64,000 nucleotides of DNA, from NCBI GenBank assembly GCA_023418475.1, contig JAEZZO010000058.1, forward strand, positions 1 to 64,000. The letters run 5' to 3'. The DNA comes from Bacillota bacterium. Its GTDB lineage: Bacteria; Bacillota; Clostridia; Lachnospirales; Lachnospiraceae. Each line of letters opens with the position of its first letter. Position 1 is the first letter of the stretch. Shown here in pieces: positions 1 to 9,008 of this stretch. Under the pieces are notes generated by a model. The model searched no databases and was not told where the DNA came from. It saw only the letters and a program-made list of their open reading frames with translations. The position numbers and the translations under genes were made by a program.

Positions 1-729
1 GGGTTATCCTTTAAGACACCTTTTATGGAAGAAATTTATACAATACCGAAGAATCTACAGTTTTATGACCTACCGGAATCAGATGTCATTACAATGGATA
101 AGAAAACCATGGTAGCTGACAGCTATGTCCTCTGGAAGGTCAAAAATCCTAAGTTGTTTGCACAGACACTCAGTTCTTCCGTAGCTTTGGCAGAAAGCAG
201 AATAGATACAACCGTATATAATTCCATCAAAAATGTAATAAGCAGTCTATCTCAGGCTGAGGTCATCAGCGGAAGAGATGGTACTTTAAATAATGATTTC
301 ATGAAGAATATCGGTAAAAGTATGGAACAGTATGGAATTGAACTGATATCAGTTGAAACAAAACATCTGGATTTGCCCAGCGATAATAAAAATGCCGTAT
401 TTGAGCGTATGATTTCCGAAAGAGGTCAGATTGCAGCAACATATACTGCAGAAGGAGAAGCAAAGGCACAAAAGATAAAGAATGAAACAGATAAACAAGT
501 AGCCATTAGTGTTTCAAATGCCGAAGCGGAGGCTGCTAAAATTACAGCGGAAGGGGAAGCTGAGTATATGAGGATTCTTTCCGCAGCTTATTCCAATCAG
601 TCAAAGAGTGAATTTTATACCTTTGTCCGTTCCTTGGAAGCAGCGAGGGCATCTCTGTCCGGGGATAATAAGACATTAATCTTATCACCGGATTCACCGA
701 TTGCTAAAATTTTCTATACGATTGATTAA
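1..729 (+). CDS. hflC: HflC-like SPFH/band 7 membrane-protease modulator (5' truncated by window edge)
   Basis: The frame is open from the first base and reads GLSFKTPF before the first ATG at 25, so the real start lies upstream of the window. SPFH-family proteins of the HflC type are membrane-anchored and, with HflK, form a ring that modulates the FtsH protease. The visible part carries the SPFH core (SYVLWKVKNP, the segment after AESRIDTT) and an Ala/Glu-rich coiled coil (AEGEAKAQKIKNETDK...AEAEAAKITAEGEAEYMRIL), followed by the typical FYTFVRSLEA region and a C-terminus ending in FYTID. The N-terminal transmembrane helix is outside the window. HflK would be expected immediately upstream. 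Family assignment is firm; the exact paralogue (HflC rather than another SPFH protein) is inferred. Confidence 0.85.
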   Translation, partial: GLSFKTPFMEEIYTIPKNLQFYDLPESDVITMDKKTMVADSYVLWKVKNPKLFAQTLSSSVALAESRIDTTVYNSIKNVISSLSQAEVISGRDGTLNNDFMKNIGKSMEQYGIELISVETKHLDLPSDNKNAVFERMISERGQIAATYTAEGEAKAQKIKNETDKQVAISVSNAEAEAAKITAEGEAEYMRILSAAYSNQSKSEFYTFVRSLEAARASLSGDNKTLILSPDSPIAKIFYTID

Positions 730-937
730 ATTTGTAGCTGTATTATGGTATAAGTCAATTACATTTTACGATTTCGGAAGTTGTGACGAAAAGACTGGGT
801 CGAACCATAATTTAATAGAAAGATAGAAGCAAGAAGGTCTACATCAGGCTTACCGAAAATATGGATGCAAAATAATGACATATATTTGAAAAAGCTTCAT
901 ACAATGATATGATTAAAGTTTTCAGGGAGTTAAATAT

Positions 938-1909
938 ATGATAATTGACTTTAATATCAGATTATATTCATACGATAATTTCTTATCGGATGTCAATAAA
1001 TTAGTAGAGCAGTATAAAACAATTCTTCAGTATGTCACGATTGGAACGTCACATGACAATCGTGACATCCTTTTACTAAAGCTGGGCATTGGTAAGCAAA
1101 CGATTGTCTGCAGCGGTGGAGTGCATGCACGGGAAACGATCAATCCGATTGTACTGCTTAAGATAATTGAATATTATGCGGATTTGTATACGAACCACAG
1201 GCAGAGGAAGCTTAATCTTCTTAGCAAGCTTCATAAGCCGTACAGTTATCTTGGGGCAGAATATGAGCAAATGCTTTATGGTACCTGTATTTATGAGCTT
1301 TTGCAGACGTTTACGATTTTGTTCGTTCCGCTTTTAAATCCGGATGGATACACAATAGCTCTGGAGGGTTTTGATGCTATCAGAGATCCGCTGCTTAGAG
1401 AAAAATGTATTTCTATGCAGCAGGCAAGTGAACAGTGGAAGTATAATGCAAGAGGGATTGACATTAACCGGAACTTTCCGAGTATGTTATGGAAAAAAAA
1501 ATTTGAGCAGGATGATCCGGCCAGTGAAAATGAGACAAAGTCGTTAATTTCGCTTTTTAACACATATAAATCAAAGGGATATCTAGATTTTCATTCAAGA
1601 GGGAAGCAGATCTATTACTATCGCAGTGTTATGCCGGAAAGTTATAATCATCGGCAACTAAATATAGCCCTTGCCCTTAAAAATGTAACAAATTATGAAT
1701 TAGTATTACCGGAAGATGAAATTGACAGCGGAGATTCAGGCGGTAATACCGTACATTATTATTCGGAATACTTCCATAAACCGGCTCTTACCATAGAGAC
1801 AGTTGATGAACCCGCCGAATTTCCTTTGGAAAGACATTATAGAATGCAGACCTTTAATGAATTAAAGTATGTGATATTTGAATTTGGAAGCAGGGTAGTT
1901 GGATTATGA
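938..1909 (+). CDS. M14-family zinc carboxypeptidase
   Basis: Predicted zinc metallopeptidase of the carboxypeptidase A superfamily, 323 aa. The zinc motif HxxE is seen as HARE (about residue 68), followed by the family hallmark NPDGY, the substrate-binding Asn-Arg in GIDINRNFP, the third zinc ligand in DFHSRG and the general-base Glu in LTIETVDEP. Bacterial relatives cleave gamma-D-Glu-diaminopimelate bonds in peptidoglycan peptides, so a role in wall-peptide turnover is likely but inferred. No signal peptide is evident, which suggests a cytoplasmic enzyme that trims recycled peptides. It starts at an ATG preceded by AGGGAG and ends before a GA-rich hairpin. It stands alone as a transcription unit. 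Confidence 0.85.
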   Translation: MIIDFNIRLYSYDNFLSDVNKLVEQYKTILQYVTIGTSHDNRDILLLKLGIGKQTIVCSGGVHARETINPIVLLKIIEYYADLYTNHRQRKLNLLSKLHKPYSYLGAEYEQMLYGTCIYELLQTFTILFVPLLNPDGYTIALEGFDAIRDPLLREKCISMQQASEQWKYNARGIDINRNFPSMLWKKKFEQDDPASENETKSLISLFNTYKSKGYLDFHSRGKQIYYYRSVMPESYNHRQLNIALALKNVTNYELVLPEDEIDSGDSGGNTVHYYSEYFHKPALTIETVDEPAEFPLERHYRMQTFNELKYVIFEFGSRVVGL

Positions 1910-1959
1910 TTTAAAAATCAGATATTCTCAGGTATTGTAAAGAGGTATCATAGATACTG

Positions 1960-2016
1960 TATAAGAGAAAGAGAAGAAAGAATTAAGAATAGAGATATAA
2001 GAGAAAGAGAAGAAAG
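1960..2016 (+). repeat. 21-bp GA-rich direct repeat, two copies
   Basis: A 21-bp purine-rich word (starting TATAAGAGAAAG) occurs at 1960-1980 and again at 1996-2016, 36 bp apart. The second copy forms the left arm of the hairpin just downstream, so the array probably arose by local duplication of a terminator arm. Two copies with this spacing do not make a CRISPR. Confidence 0.7.
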
Positions 2017-2037
2017 CGAGGAGTTTTCTTCTCTTCC
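2005..2037 (+). terminator. Hairpin after the M14 peptidase gene
   Basis: AAGAGAAGAAA (2005-2015) pairs perfectly with TTTCTTCTCTT (2025-2035) around a 9-nt loop. The stem is 11 bp and contains few GC pairs; only CCCTATTT follows instead of a clean T run. It also faces the minus-strand pseudogene, so it could serve both strands. Confidence 0.5.
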
Positions 2038-2064
2038 CTATTTAATGTAATACATTACTTTACC

Positions 2065-2279
2065 TTATTCGTTTATTAATACATACAGGTTGAGATAGGA
2101 CTGACCTTTGTCAAAGGCACGAGAAACTAAATGATCTACGAATAATCCAAATAGAAATAAATACCGTTGCTAAGCCAATGGCTGTCATTTTGTTTACATG
2201 TAAATCCATGTTTTATAATACTTTCAACAAATTTCATATCTGTTCCATGAAATGCTTCTGATATAATAATATTACTCAT
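2065..2279 (-). pseudogene. Decayed ADP-ribosyltransferase-like (DUF3990-type) gene
   Basis: On the minus strand an ATG at 2279, preceded by a GAGGG ribosome binding site seven bases away, opens a 47-residue frame ending at a TAG at 2136. It reads MSNIIISEAFHGTDMKFVES, then IIKHGF and SHWLSNGIYFYLDYS. The HGT box, the HGF segment and the WLxNGxYFYxDYS box are the pattern of ART-fold proteins of the DUF3990 kind, many of them toxin-like. After the stop, a +1 shifted frame reads VDHLVSRAFDKGQSYLN and on to a TAA at 2065, which suggests a frameshifted, internally deleted remnant. The frame is shorter than typical gene-calling cut-offs. The family assignment is from memory of the motif, and the second half may be chance. 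Confidence 0.5.
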
Positions 2280-2582
2280 GACAACCCTCTGTCTAGATAA
2301 AAATTTAATCATATCTTACATTTTTGGAAATGTATACCAAAATTAATTTTCTGATTGAAATAAAATAATTGTAATATCTATTTTATTTGCAAAACCCTTC
2401 AAATCATGTTATACATTTATATATGATTTGAGTAGAAGGTAAAAAACAGAGATATAAGGTGAAAAGATATATTATTAAGTTACAGGGACAAGAAATCATG
2501 GATAAGTGCTTTCCTAAGGTGAATTTGTATCAATTCATTATGGTATTAATTTGCACTTAAAAGACATTTGGAGGTAATGAAG

Positions 2583-4031
2583 ATGTATGAATACGATTTA
2601 GATAAAATAGATTTGACAAAAGAGCCTCCGGTTACCGAACCGGATCGCCAGTGGTATTATATAGCAAAATGCCGGGAATGGGTCAAGGCAGAAAGCAAGC
2701 GTTTAGGCCGTCCGCTTTCTGCTGCTACAAGAACCTTCGGCTGTCAGATGAATGCCCGTGACTCCGAAAAAATTACCGGAATATTAAAACAGATCGGATA
2801 CGAAGAGACGGATACCGAGAATGCGGATTTTGTCCTTTATAATACCTGTACCGTAAGGGAGAATGCTAATAACAGGGTATATGGCAGATTGGGTTATCTT
2901 GGCAAACTCAAGAAAAGCCATCCGGGAATGTTGATTGCACTATGCGGCTGCATGATGCAGGAGGCATCTGCCGTTGAAAAAATTAAAAATAGTTATCGCT
3001 TTGTGGATCTGATCTTTGGTACGCATAATATTTTCAAATTGGCGGAACTGCTTTATACAAGGCTGGATTCGAAACGTATGGTAATTGATCTGTGGAAAAA
3101 CACCGACATGATAGTGGAGAGCCTTCCAAGTGACAGGAAATACAGCTTTAAAGCAGGGGTAAATATTATGTTCGGCTGTAATAATTTCTGCAGCTATTGC
3201 ATCGTGCCTTATGTAAGAGGGAGGGAGCGCAGCAGAAATCCGGAAGATATTGTGAAAGAGATCAAGGATCTTGCAGCAGATGGGGTAGTAGAAATTATGC
3301 TGTTGGGACAGAATGTCAACTCCTATGGCCAAAATCTGGAGAAACCGATGACCTTTGCAGGGCTTCTTAAGGAAATTGAAAAAATAGACGGAATAGAAAG
3401 AATACGTTTTATGACCTCCCATCCGAAGGATCTGTCCGATGAGCTTATTGAAGCTATGGGAAACAGTAAAAAAATCTGTAAGCATTTACACTTGCCAATT
3501 CAGTCAGGAAGTACGCGATTGCTGCAATTGATGAACCGCAAGTATACGAAGGAGAGCTATCTAAAGCTGGTAGATAAAATTCGTGCAGCTGTACCGGATA
3601 TTTCACTGACCACTGATATCATTGTAGGCTTTCCGGGTGAAACCGAAGAGGATTTTATGGAGACAATGGAGGTTGTACGAAAGGTAGGGTATGATAGTGC
3701 CTTCACCTTTATCTACTCAAAACGAACCGGAACACCGGCCGCCGCAATGGAAGATCAAGTGGAGGAAGCAGTTGCTGCAGAGCGCTTTGACCGTTTGTTA
3801 AAGGAAGTTCAGGAGAATTCCGCAAAATCTGCAGGGAAGGAAGAGCATACCATACAGAAGGTTCTGGTAGAAGAGATAAATGAACAGAAATCTGATTTGC
3901 TAACAGGTAGACTTAGCAATAATCTACTCGTGCATTTTCCTGGATCTTCGGATTTAATCGGCAGAATTGTTGATGTATATCTGGAAGAAAGCAAAGGATT
4001 TTATTATATGGGCAATATTGTAAATGATTGA
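2583..4031 (+). CDS. miaB: tRNA-2-methylthio-N6-isopentenyladenosine-37 synthase MiaB
   Basis: Radical-SAM methylthiotransferase that converts i6A37 to ms2i6A37 in tRNAs reading UNN codons. The N-terminal UPF0004 domain shows the auxiliary cluster cysteines in FGCQMNARDSEK, NTCTVRENA and CGCMMQ. The radical SAM motif CxxxCxxC is seen as CNNFCSYCIVPYVRGRERSR, and a C-terminal TRAM domain follows. The length of 482 aa fits the family. The frame also contains a TTG at 2568 and an ATG at 2577, but GGAGGT at 2570-2575 lies seven bases from the ATG at 2583, so that start is chosen. It is not closely coupled to its neighbours. A second methylthiotransferase, rimO, lies near 31.5 kb and is separable by its different signature. 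Confidence 0.95.
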   Translation: MYEYDLDKIDLTKEPPVTEPDRQWYYIAKCREWVKAESKRLGRPLSAATRTFGCQMNARDSEKITGILKQIGYEETDTENADFVLYNTCTVRENANNRVYGRLGYLGKLKKSHPGMLIALCGCMMQEASAVEKIKNSYRFVDLIFGTHNIFKLAELLYTRLDSKRMVIDLWKNTDMIVESLPSDRKYSFKAGVNIMFGCNNFCSYCIVPYVRGRERSRNPEDIVKEIKDLAADGVVEIMLLGQNVNSYGQNLEKPMTFAGLLKEIEKIDGIERIRFMTSHPKDLSDELIEAMGNSKKICKHLHLPIQSGSTRLLQLMNRKYTKESYLKLVDKIRAAVPDISLTTDIIVGFPGETEEDFMETMEVVRKVGYDSAFTFIYSKRTGTPAAAMEDQVEEAVAAERFDRLLKEVQENSAKSAGKEEHTIQKVLVEEINEQKSDLLTGRLSNNLLVHFPGSSDLIGRIVDVYLEESKGFYYMGNIVND

Positions 4032-4403
4032 AGCGGGAAATACTGAGAGAAGCATACCTTTGTATTAACTGAATAATTAATCATATTTATCTATAAATAA
4101 CAGACAATTACGATTATATAGTGGGTGTGACTTTGAATTGTTCTATATATTGATACTATATTATGTCAAAATAGATAAATTATTCGTCAGTATACTTGAC
4201 ATATTAGTAAAAACAGTATAAAATTTATATGTTGTATTATTTAATGATAAGTGAATTCATGACAAGTGTTATGGCAATAATATCACTTGGTGGAATTTCA
4301 TGACAAGCGGGTGAATTTGATGAAAATTACGATGTTGATTTAATCGGATCATTCCTTGTATATTTCATATTGTACAATGAAAATTAAATAAGGAGGTGCT
4401 CCT
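4032..4403 (+). other. 372-base intergenic region with the rny promoter and leader
   Basis: No gene was found here. The region holds the rny promoter at 4196-4224 and a long leader of about 170 nt. Within the leader an imperfect direct repeat (GAATTCATGACAAG near 4252 and GAATTTCATGACAAGC near 4293) lies before the ribosome binding site. No known riboswitch was recognised. Confidence 0.5.
4196..4224 (+). promoter_or_regulatory. Sigma-A-type promoter upstream of rny
   Basis: TTGACA (4196-4201), a 17-bp spacer and TAAAAT (4219-4224). Transcription would start near 4231, giving a leader of roughly 170 nt before the GTG start of rny. Confidence 0.7.
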
Positions 4404-5960
4404 GTGCCAGTAGAGGTATATATTGTTATTGCGGTAATAATAACCTTGGTGGTTGTTGCTGTTCTTACCTGGAAATTCGCAACGTCATATCGTATCAAAG
4501 TTTATGAAGCGAAAATTGGCAGTGCGGAAGAAAAGGCAAGAGAGATCATAGATGAAGCTTTAAAGACAGCTGAAACTAAGAAGCGCGAAGCCTTGCTCGA
4601 AGCAAAAGAGGAATCATTAAAAGCCAAAAATGAATTTGAGCGGGAAACTAAGGAACGCAGAGCAGAAATCCAACGCTATGAAAAACGGGTTCTAACTAAA
4701 GAAGAGACTTTAGATAGAAAGACCGAGGCACTGGAAAAGAAAGAATCCAGACTTTCCGTAAAAGAAGCTGAGCTTGATAAAGTCAAGCAGGAAGTGGAAG
4801 ATTTCCACGAAAGACAGCTGCAGGAACTTGAGAAAATCTCAGGATTAACCTCCGAACAAGCTAAGGAATATCTAATTAAGACTGTTGAAGAAGAAGTAAA
4901 ACATGAAACTGCTCTGCTTATAAAAGATATGGAAAGCAAAGCAAAAGAAGAAGCGGATAAGAAAGCAAAGGATTTTGTAGTTACGGCAATTCAAAGATGT
5001 GCTGCAGATCATGTTGCTGAAACAACGATTTCCGTTGTTCAACTTCCTAACGATGAGATGAAGGGTAGAATAATCGGTAGGGAAGGACGCAACATCAGAA
5101 CTTTAGAAACAATGACAGGTGTAGATCTGATAATAGATGATACACCTGAGGCTGTTATTTTATCGGCCTTCGATCCAATCAGAAGAGAAGTTGCAAGAAT
5201 TGCACTTGAGAAACTGATTGTTGACGGAAGAATTCATCCCGCCAGAATCGAAGAGATGGTAGAAAAGGCTCAAAAAGAAGTTGAAGTTATGATTAGGGAG
5301 TCGGGAGAAGCTGCTACCTTAGAGGTAGGAGTTCACGGAATTCATCCGGAGCTTATTAAGCTTCTTGGCAAGATGAAATTTAGGACAAGTTATGGACAGA
5401 ATGCGTTAAAGCATTCGATTGAGGTGGCTATTTTATCCGGTCTTCTAGCCGGAGAAATCGGTGTTGATGTCAGAATTGCAAAGCGTGCCGGTCTATTACA
5501 TGACATCGGAAAGTCGGTGGATCATGAAATGGAGGGAACACATGTGCAGATTGGTGTTGACCTTTGTAGAAAATACAAGGAATCACCGATTGTTATAAAC
5601 GCAGTGGAAGCACACCATGGTGATGTTGAATTCCAGTCATTGATTGCATGTATCGTACAGGCAGCGGATACTATTTCGGCGGCAAGACCTGGTGCAAGAC
5701 GTGAAACCTTAGAAACATATACCAACAGACTAAAGCAACTTGAAGATATTACCAATGGCTTTAAGGGGGTAGATAAGTCATTTGCTATTCAAGCAGGCAG
5801 GGAAATCAGAGTAATGGTTGTTCCTGAACAGATCAGTGACGCTGATATGATACTGTTAGCACGTGATTTATCTAAGAAAATTGAAAGTGAATTAGAATAT
5901 CCTGGACAAATTAAAGTAAACGTAATCAGAGAGTCTCGTGTAATTGATTATGCTAAATAA
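4404..5960 (+). CDS. rny: Ribonuclease Y
   Basis: Membrane-anchored endoribonuclease that starts mRNA decay in Firmicutes. In order it has an N-terminal transmembrane helix (about residues 3-22), a long Glu/Lys-rich coiled coil (about 30-185), a KH RNA-binding domain with GRIIGREGRNIRTLE (about 220) and an HD phosphohydrolase domain with the catalytic HD in GLLHDIGKSVDHE (about 365). The 518-aa length matches the family. The start is a GTG six bases after a perfect AGGAGGT. It is monocistronic, with its own promoter at 4196 and a terminator at 5984. Confidence 0.96.
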   Translation: MPVEVYIVIAVIITLVVVAVLTWKFATSYRIKVYEAKIGSAEEKAREIIDEALKTAETKKREALLEAKEESLKAKNEFERETKERRAEIQRYEKRVLTKEETLDRKTEALEKKESRLSVKEAELDKVKQEVEDFHERQLQELEKISGLTSEQAKEYLIKTVEEEVKHETALLIKDMESKAKEEADKKAKDFVVTAIQRCAADHVAETTISVVQLPNDEMKGRIIGREGRNIRTLETMTGVDLIIDDTPEAVILSAFDPIRREVARIALEKLIVDGRIHPARIEEMVEKAQKEVEVMIRESGEAATLEVGVHGIHPELIKLLGKMKFRTSYGQNALKHSIEVAILSGLLAGEIGVDVRIAKRAGLLHDIGKSVDHEMEGTHVQIGVDLCRKYKESPIVINAVEAHHGDVEFQSLIACIVQAADTISAARPGARRETLETYTNRLKQLEDITNGFKGVDKSFAIQAGREIRVMVVPEQISDADMILLARDLSKKIESELEYPGQIKVNVIRESRVIDYAK

Positions 5961-5983
5961 TTTGAAAAACTAAAACAAAAAAC

Positions 5984-6019
5984 AAAAACCTTGTAGACAC
6001 ATGTTTACAAGGTTTTTTT
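5984..6019 (+). terminator. Intrinsic terminator of rny
   Basis: AAAAACCTTGTA (5984-5995) pairs with TACAAGGTTTTT (6006-6017), and the right arm runs into a seven-T tract. Confidence 0.85.
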
Positions 6020-6156
6020 GCGTACTGTTCATAGCGATGTGAATAAAGTCATAGAAATTTTATTCTAAAATATGCACAAAATGCACAAAAAATCCGCATA
6101 TGACGGACAGATGAAAGCCATAGGAAATACTTTTTATTATTTTTTCAATATTTTTA

Positions 6157-6185
6157 TTGCATTATTAAAATTTATATATTACAAT
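6157..6185 (+). promoter_or_regulatory. Promoter upstream of the aspartate aminotransferase
   Basis: TTGCAT (6157-6162), a 17-bp spacer and TACAAT (6180-6185), about 100 bases upstream of the start codon. Confidence 0.65.
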
Positions 6186-6283
6186 AAGAAAGATTTAGCA
6201 GCAAAGATACCACTCGAAGGATCGAGATTTACATACGGTTGATTTCTTTGAACAAGGATAAATATTAAAGGATGGTGGAAAAA

Positions 6284-7480
6284 ATGGCATTAACATTATC
6301 GAAAAAGGCTCAGGCCGTAAAGCCCTCTTCAACCTTGGCTATTACAGCGAAAGCGAAGGAATTAATGGCACAGGGAATTGATGTTGTAGGATTTGGAGCA
6401 GGCGAGCCGGATTTCAATACCCCGGATAATATCTGTGAGGCAGCGATTAAGGCTATTCATGATGGCTTCACAAAATATACACCCGCTGACGGAACGCTTG
6501 AGTTAAAAAAAGCAGTCTGTGATAAATTTTTAAATTTTAACCATATTAAATACGAACCCAATCAAATTGTTGTAAGCAACGGCGGAAAACATTCCTTAAC
6601 GAATATTTTTCAGGCAATCTGTAATCCGGGGGATGAGGTAATCATTCCAACTCCTTATTGGTTAAGCTATCCTGAAATTGTAAAGCTGGCAGATGGAGTA
6701 CCTGTTTATGTGAGAGCAGAAAAGGAACAAAATTATAAGGTGACGGCAGCTCAAATTGAAGCAGCCTGTACAGATAAAACGAAAGCCCTAGTTTTGAATT
6801 CACCCAGCAATCCTTCCGGTATGATTTATACCAGAGAAGAGCTTGAAGCAATTGCAAAAGTAGCGGTAAGTAAAAATTTTTATGTAGTATCGGATGAGAT
6901 GTATGAACATTTAATCTATGAAGGAGAAGCAATCAGTATAGCATCCCTGAATGAAGAAATTTATAAACGTACCATTACCTGCAGTGGTGTGGCAAAGAGT
7001 TATTCCATGACAGGATGGAGAATTGGATTTACTGGTTCTTCCAAAGAAATTGCAAAGTTAATGGGAAGTGTTCAAAGCCATCAAACTTCAAATCCGAACT
7101 CCATTGCTCAGAAAGCTGCTTATGAGGCGTTAGTCGGACCACAGGAATCTGTTCATATTATGCATGCGGAATTTAATAAAAGAAGAGATTATATGTATGA
7201 GAGAGTATCGGGGATCAAACTTATCTCCTCCTTAAAACCGCAGGGTGCTTTCTATTTATTTGTTGATGTCAGTGAAACCTTTGAGAAAGAATACAAGGGT
7301 TCTAAAGTAAGCGATGTTAACAGACTGGCTCAGATTTTAATTGAAGATTATAATGTAGCGGTAATTCCCTGTGCTGATTTTGGATTTGATGATCACATTC
7401 GCCTGTCCTATGCAATCTCCATGGAGCAGATCAAGAAGGGGCTTGACAGGATTGAAGACTTTTGCAATATACTAGTTTAA
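6284..7480 (+). CDS. Aspartate aminotransferase, class I (PLP-dependent)
   Basis: Fold-type I aminotransferase of the Ib subgroup, 398 aa, expected to interconvert aspartate and 2-oxoglutarate with oxaloacetate and glutamate. Seen motifs are FGAGEPDFNTPDNI near the N-terminus, NSPSNPSG (the PLP-contacting Asn), SDEMYEH and the PLP lysine in SYSMTGWRIGF. The carboxylate-binding Arg is in HIRLSYA near the C-terminus. An ATG at 6272 is also in frame but overlaps its only upstream purine run; the ATG at 6284 follows GGTGGA and gives the family-like MALTLSKKAQ. A promoter and a terminator bracket the gene. The substrate is inferred from the family; prephenate or other amino acids remain possible. 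Confidence 0.88.
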   Translation: MALTLSKKAQAVKPSSTLAITAKAKELMAQGIDVVGFGAGEPDFNTPDNICEAAIKAIHDGFTKYTPADGTLELKKAVCDKFLNFNHIKYEPNQIVVSNGGKHSLTNIFQAICNPGDEVIIPTPYWLSYPEIVKLADGVPVYVRAEKEQNYKVTAAQIEAACTDKTKALVLNSPSNPSGMIYTREELEAIAKVAVSKNFYVVSDEMYEHLIYEGEAISIASLNEEIYKRTITCSGVAKSYSMTGWRIGFTGSSKEIAKLMGSVQSHQTSNPNSIAQKAAYEALVGPQESVHIMHAEFNKRRDYMYERVSGIKLISSLKPQGAFYLFVDVSETFEKEYKGSKVSDVNRLAQILIEDYNVAVIPCADFGFDDHIRLSYAISMEQIKKGLDRIEDFCNILV

Positions 7481-7511
7481 AGAATATCTGGTAAGCTACA
7501 GCTTACCATTC

Positions 7512-7558
7512 AAGGGTTTACTAAAAACGAGCAGAATCGTTTTGGTAGGCCCTTTGTT
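7512..7558 (+). terminator. Intrinsic terminator after the aminotransferase gene
   Basis: A long imperfect stem runs from AAGGGTTTAC (7512-7521) to GTAGGCCCTT (7545-7554), with a central AAAACGA/TCGTTTT helix and a T-rich tail. A smaller palindrome (GGTAAGCT/AGCTTACC) lies just upstream. Confidence 0.7.
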
Positions 7559-7618
7559 TGGCTAATTGCTATAACAAGAACGCAGTAAGAAATTATAGAT
7601 GGAGAGAGGATTAAAAAT

Positions 7619-8164
7619 ATGATACCTTATAAACGAATTAGCAGAGATTTATTACAAAAAGGACAAATTATTGATTTTTACAGAGATACCATAGAGATAG
7701 AAGGCGGAAAAATAACACATTTTGATTATATAAATCATAAAGGTGCTGCCGCTATGATTCCGGTTGATGCAGAGGGTAATATTTTGATGGTACGGCAATA
7801 TAGGAATGCGGTTGATCAATATACGCTTGAAATTCCGGCAGGCGGCCTAAATCAAGGAGAAGATTGCCGTACCTGCGCAATACGGGAATGCGAGGAGGAG
7901 ACCGGATATAAAGCGGGAAAGGTGTATCATCTATTGGATCTTTTTACAACCGTAGCTTTTAGTAATGAAAAAATAGGGATATACTATACCACCGAAATTA
8001 CACCTTCCAAACAAAACCTGGATGAGGATGAATTTGTAACCTTTGAAAAGCATTCTTTAAAAGAATTAACGAAAATGATATTAGACGGAAAGATTGTGGA
8101 TGCAAAAACAATTGCAGGAATTCTTGCTTATAAAGCAAAATGTGAAGAACGGGAGATGTCGTGA
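7619..8164 (+). CDS. NUDIX hydrolase, ADP-ribose pyrophosphatase type
   Basis: The 181-aa protein contains a complete Nudix box: GGLNQGED, then CAIRECEEETGY, which fits GX5EX7REUXEEXGU. The upstream segment MIPVDAEGNILMVRQYRNAV and EIPAGG are typical of ADP-ribose pyrophosphatases, which split ADP-ribose to AMP and ribose 5-phosphate. In Clostridia this gene is often found just upstream of spoIIM and a xerD-like gene, as here. The start ATG follows GGAGAGGA. A role in clearing free ADP-ribose is inferred from the family. Confidence 0.88.
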   Translation: MIPYKRISRDLLQKGQIIDFYRDTIEIEGGKITHFDYINHKGAAAMIPVDAEGNILMVRQYRNAVDQYTLEIPAGGLNQGEDCRTCAIRECEEETGYKAGKVYHLLDLFTTVAFSNEKIGIYYTTEITPSKQNLDEDEFVTFEKHSLKELTKMILDGKIVDAKTIAGILAYKAKCEEREMS

Positions 8165-8351
8165 TCAAAAATATTCCGATAAATTAGCTTGTTCTATTTT
8201 TTGTTTCCTGTCATATCTATTTATATAGGTATCATGATAGGCAGGGAGAAGGTTGAAAGAAATACATTTTCAGCCGAAATCAAATGTACCTGCATATTCC
8301 TCAGCACAAAACTTCGAAGCGCAATAAACGTGCGCAGGAATGGGGTGGAAA

Positions 8352-8963
8352 ATGAAACAAGTTAAATTACAAGTCCATAAACTAAGTGTAATTCAGATTT
8401 TTGCATTCCTTTTGATACTTGGAGTATTTCTGGGAGTATTAAGTGCAAATATTTTCCGGGAAAATTACCTTAGTCAGATACAGAGTTATGAAAGTAATGT
8501 ATTTTCAAGGATTTCACAGGGGAATATTGATCATTCCGGATTATTTTATTATATTTTAGGTAGAAAGTTTAGTGATTTTGCGATCTTCTGGCTACTTTGC
8601 ATCACAATTCTGGGGGTACCATATATGGCGCTTAAAATAACGTCCTTTGGTTTTTTCTCGGGGTTTTTTGTTTCTGCAGTATCCGTACAGTATGGTTTAA
8701 AAGGACTTCTGCTGGTTCTGGTATATGTTTTTCCTCAGGGCATGTTATATTTACCGATTTCTTTGATTTGTCTGTATAAGGGATTTGAATTATGCAGAAC
8801 GATTTATAGTGAGAACCGCAATAATTTCGGCGGAATTGCGAAGCTTATAAAAGGCAATCTGGTGCTGCTTGTTTTACTGGCAATCGCCTTACTGGTTGCT
8901 TGCTTTCTGGAGGCATATCCTGGCGCATATCTGATGAAGAAGGTTCTGGGATCATTTCTATAA
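8352..8963 (+). CDS. spoIIM: Stage II sporulation protein M
   Basis: Polytopic membrane protein of about 203 aa with a hydrophobic N-terminal helix (IQIFAFLLILGVFLGVLSAN) and several later helices, ending LLAIALLVACFLEAYPGAYL. In Bacillus, SpoIIM acts with SpoIID and SpoIIP in peptidoglycan remodelling during engulfment. The NUDIX-spoIIM-xerD-like order is a known clostridial neighbourhood and supports the call. Two in-frame ATGs exist (8340 and 8352). The second, after GGGGTGG, gives a conventional MKQVKLQ start and is preferred with modest certainty. It indicates an endospore-forming lineage. Confidence 0.82.
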   Translation: MKQVKLQVHKLSVIQIFAFLLILGVFLGVLSANIFRENYLSQIQSYESNVFSRISQGNIDHSGLFYYILGRKFSDFAIFWLLCITILGVPYMALKITSFGFFSGFFVSAVSVQYGLKGLLLVLVYVFPQGMLYLPISLICLYKGFELCRTIYSENRNNFGGIAKLIKGNLVLLVLLAIALLVACFLEAYPGAYLMKKVLGSFL

Positions 8964-9008
8964 GTGGTTTATCTATGATATGAGTATTTGTGGTTAGGGA
9001 GGTAAAGA

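Noticed and set aside
1960..2016. CRISPR-like pair of repeats
   Set aside because: Only two copies of a GA-rich word with 15 bases between them, and the second is a terminator arm.
2940..3485. 181-residue minus-strand frame inside miaB
   Set aside because: It lies fully opposite miaB, has no ribosome binding site and no recognisable family; a shadow of the real gene.
8165..8351. Short frames before spoIIM, one of 43 residues starting MIGREKVERN
   Set aside because: Overlaps the spoIIM start with a poor ribosome binding site and no family likeness.
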